From positions 209,374-229,583 of the forward strand of contig MU646715.1 of assembly GCA_026770585.1 (NCBI GenBank): DNA of 20,210 nucleotides, read 5' to 3'. Origin of the DNA: Baffinella frigidus (lineage: Eukaryota; Cryptophyceae; Cryptomonadales; Baffinellaceae). The notes beneath the pieces are model-generated. The model searched no databases. It was not told the DNA's origin and saw only the letters and a list, made by a program, of their open reading frames with translations. The position numbers and the translations under genes are program-made. Each line of letters starts with the position of its first letter. Within the stretch, counting starts at the first letter, position 1. Shown here one piece after another: positions 20,129-20,210 of this stretch.

Positions 20129-20210
20129 CTGCTTTCGGGTGCTGGGTTTCAGGTTTGGGGTTTGGGGTTTGGGGTTTGGGGTTTGGGGTTTGGGGGTTTG
20201 GGGTTTGGGG
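20129..20210. repeat. TTTGGGG block upstream of exon 1
   Basis: About eight TTTGGGG units running to the window end; the 3' part of an intron. Confidence 0.88.

Noticed and set aside
19797-19820. Possible mini-exon of CCACCAC islands between exons 1 and 2
   Set aside because: Splice-like ends exist, but exons 1 and 2 already join in phase and the module needs no extra residues.

Overview
The window looks like nuclear DNA of a eukaryotic alga. My best guess is a cryptophyte of the Guillardia/Hanusia kind: the ~90-residue repeat seen here (G-V-T-V-x-G-x-N-F-G, A-R-V-G-G-T-A-C-E-A-T-x-W-V-S-D-T, T-E-A-V-T-Y-D-A-P) resembles repeats I recall from predicted cryptophyte proteins, and TTTAGGG is a plant/alga-type telomere unit. 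That assignment is from memory and unverified. There is no bacterial-style gene, operon, tRNA or rRNA.

The whole window appears to be the interior of one giant minus-strand gene. I could chain 52 short exons (37 to 273 bp, 4826 bp in all, about 1608 codons) from 20128 down to 45. Every exon junction keeps the reading frame and no stop codon interrupts it. The protein is 17 complete tandem modules of about 90 residues plus an eighteenth that is cut by the window edge; each looks like a small beta-sandwich (IPT/TIG-like) unit of an extracellular or cell-surface repeat protein. Neither the start nor the stop codon lies in the window. Four of the 51 introns appear to use a GC donor; the rest fit GT-AG.

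The introns are the unusual part. They are built mostly of a 7-bp telomere-like unit (TTTAGGG and its one-base variants TTCAGGG, TTTCGGG, TTTGGGG, TTTAGTG, TTTATTG, TTGAGGG), nearly always with the G-rich strand on the plus strand, so the pre-mRNA is C/pyrimidine-rich. Different variants fill different introns as homogeneous blocks. A minority of introns hold other material: a 239-bp foldback element with TA ends, snapback elements, an array-forming ~20-bp GTACA repeat in both orientations, a repeated intron segment carrying a TACTAAC-like box, and a 22-bp minisatellite.

Around these inserts lie about three dozen partial copies ('echoes') of exon ends. An acceptor-side echo repeats the intron end plus the start of the exon and lies 5' of it. 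A donor-side echo repeats the exon end plus the donor and lies 3' of it. None carries both splice sites of its exon. Nearly every non-telomeric insert, and many telomere-like blocks, sit between a real splice junction and its echo. This is the pattern expected if sequence was inserted at staggered breaks near exon edges, duplicating the splice site and letting the insert be spliced out. I consider this junction-duplicating, telomere-repeat-driven intron growth the most interesting signal in the window.
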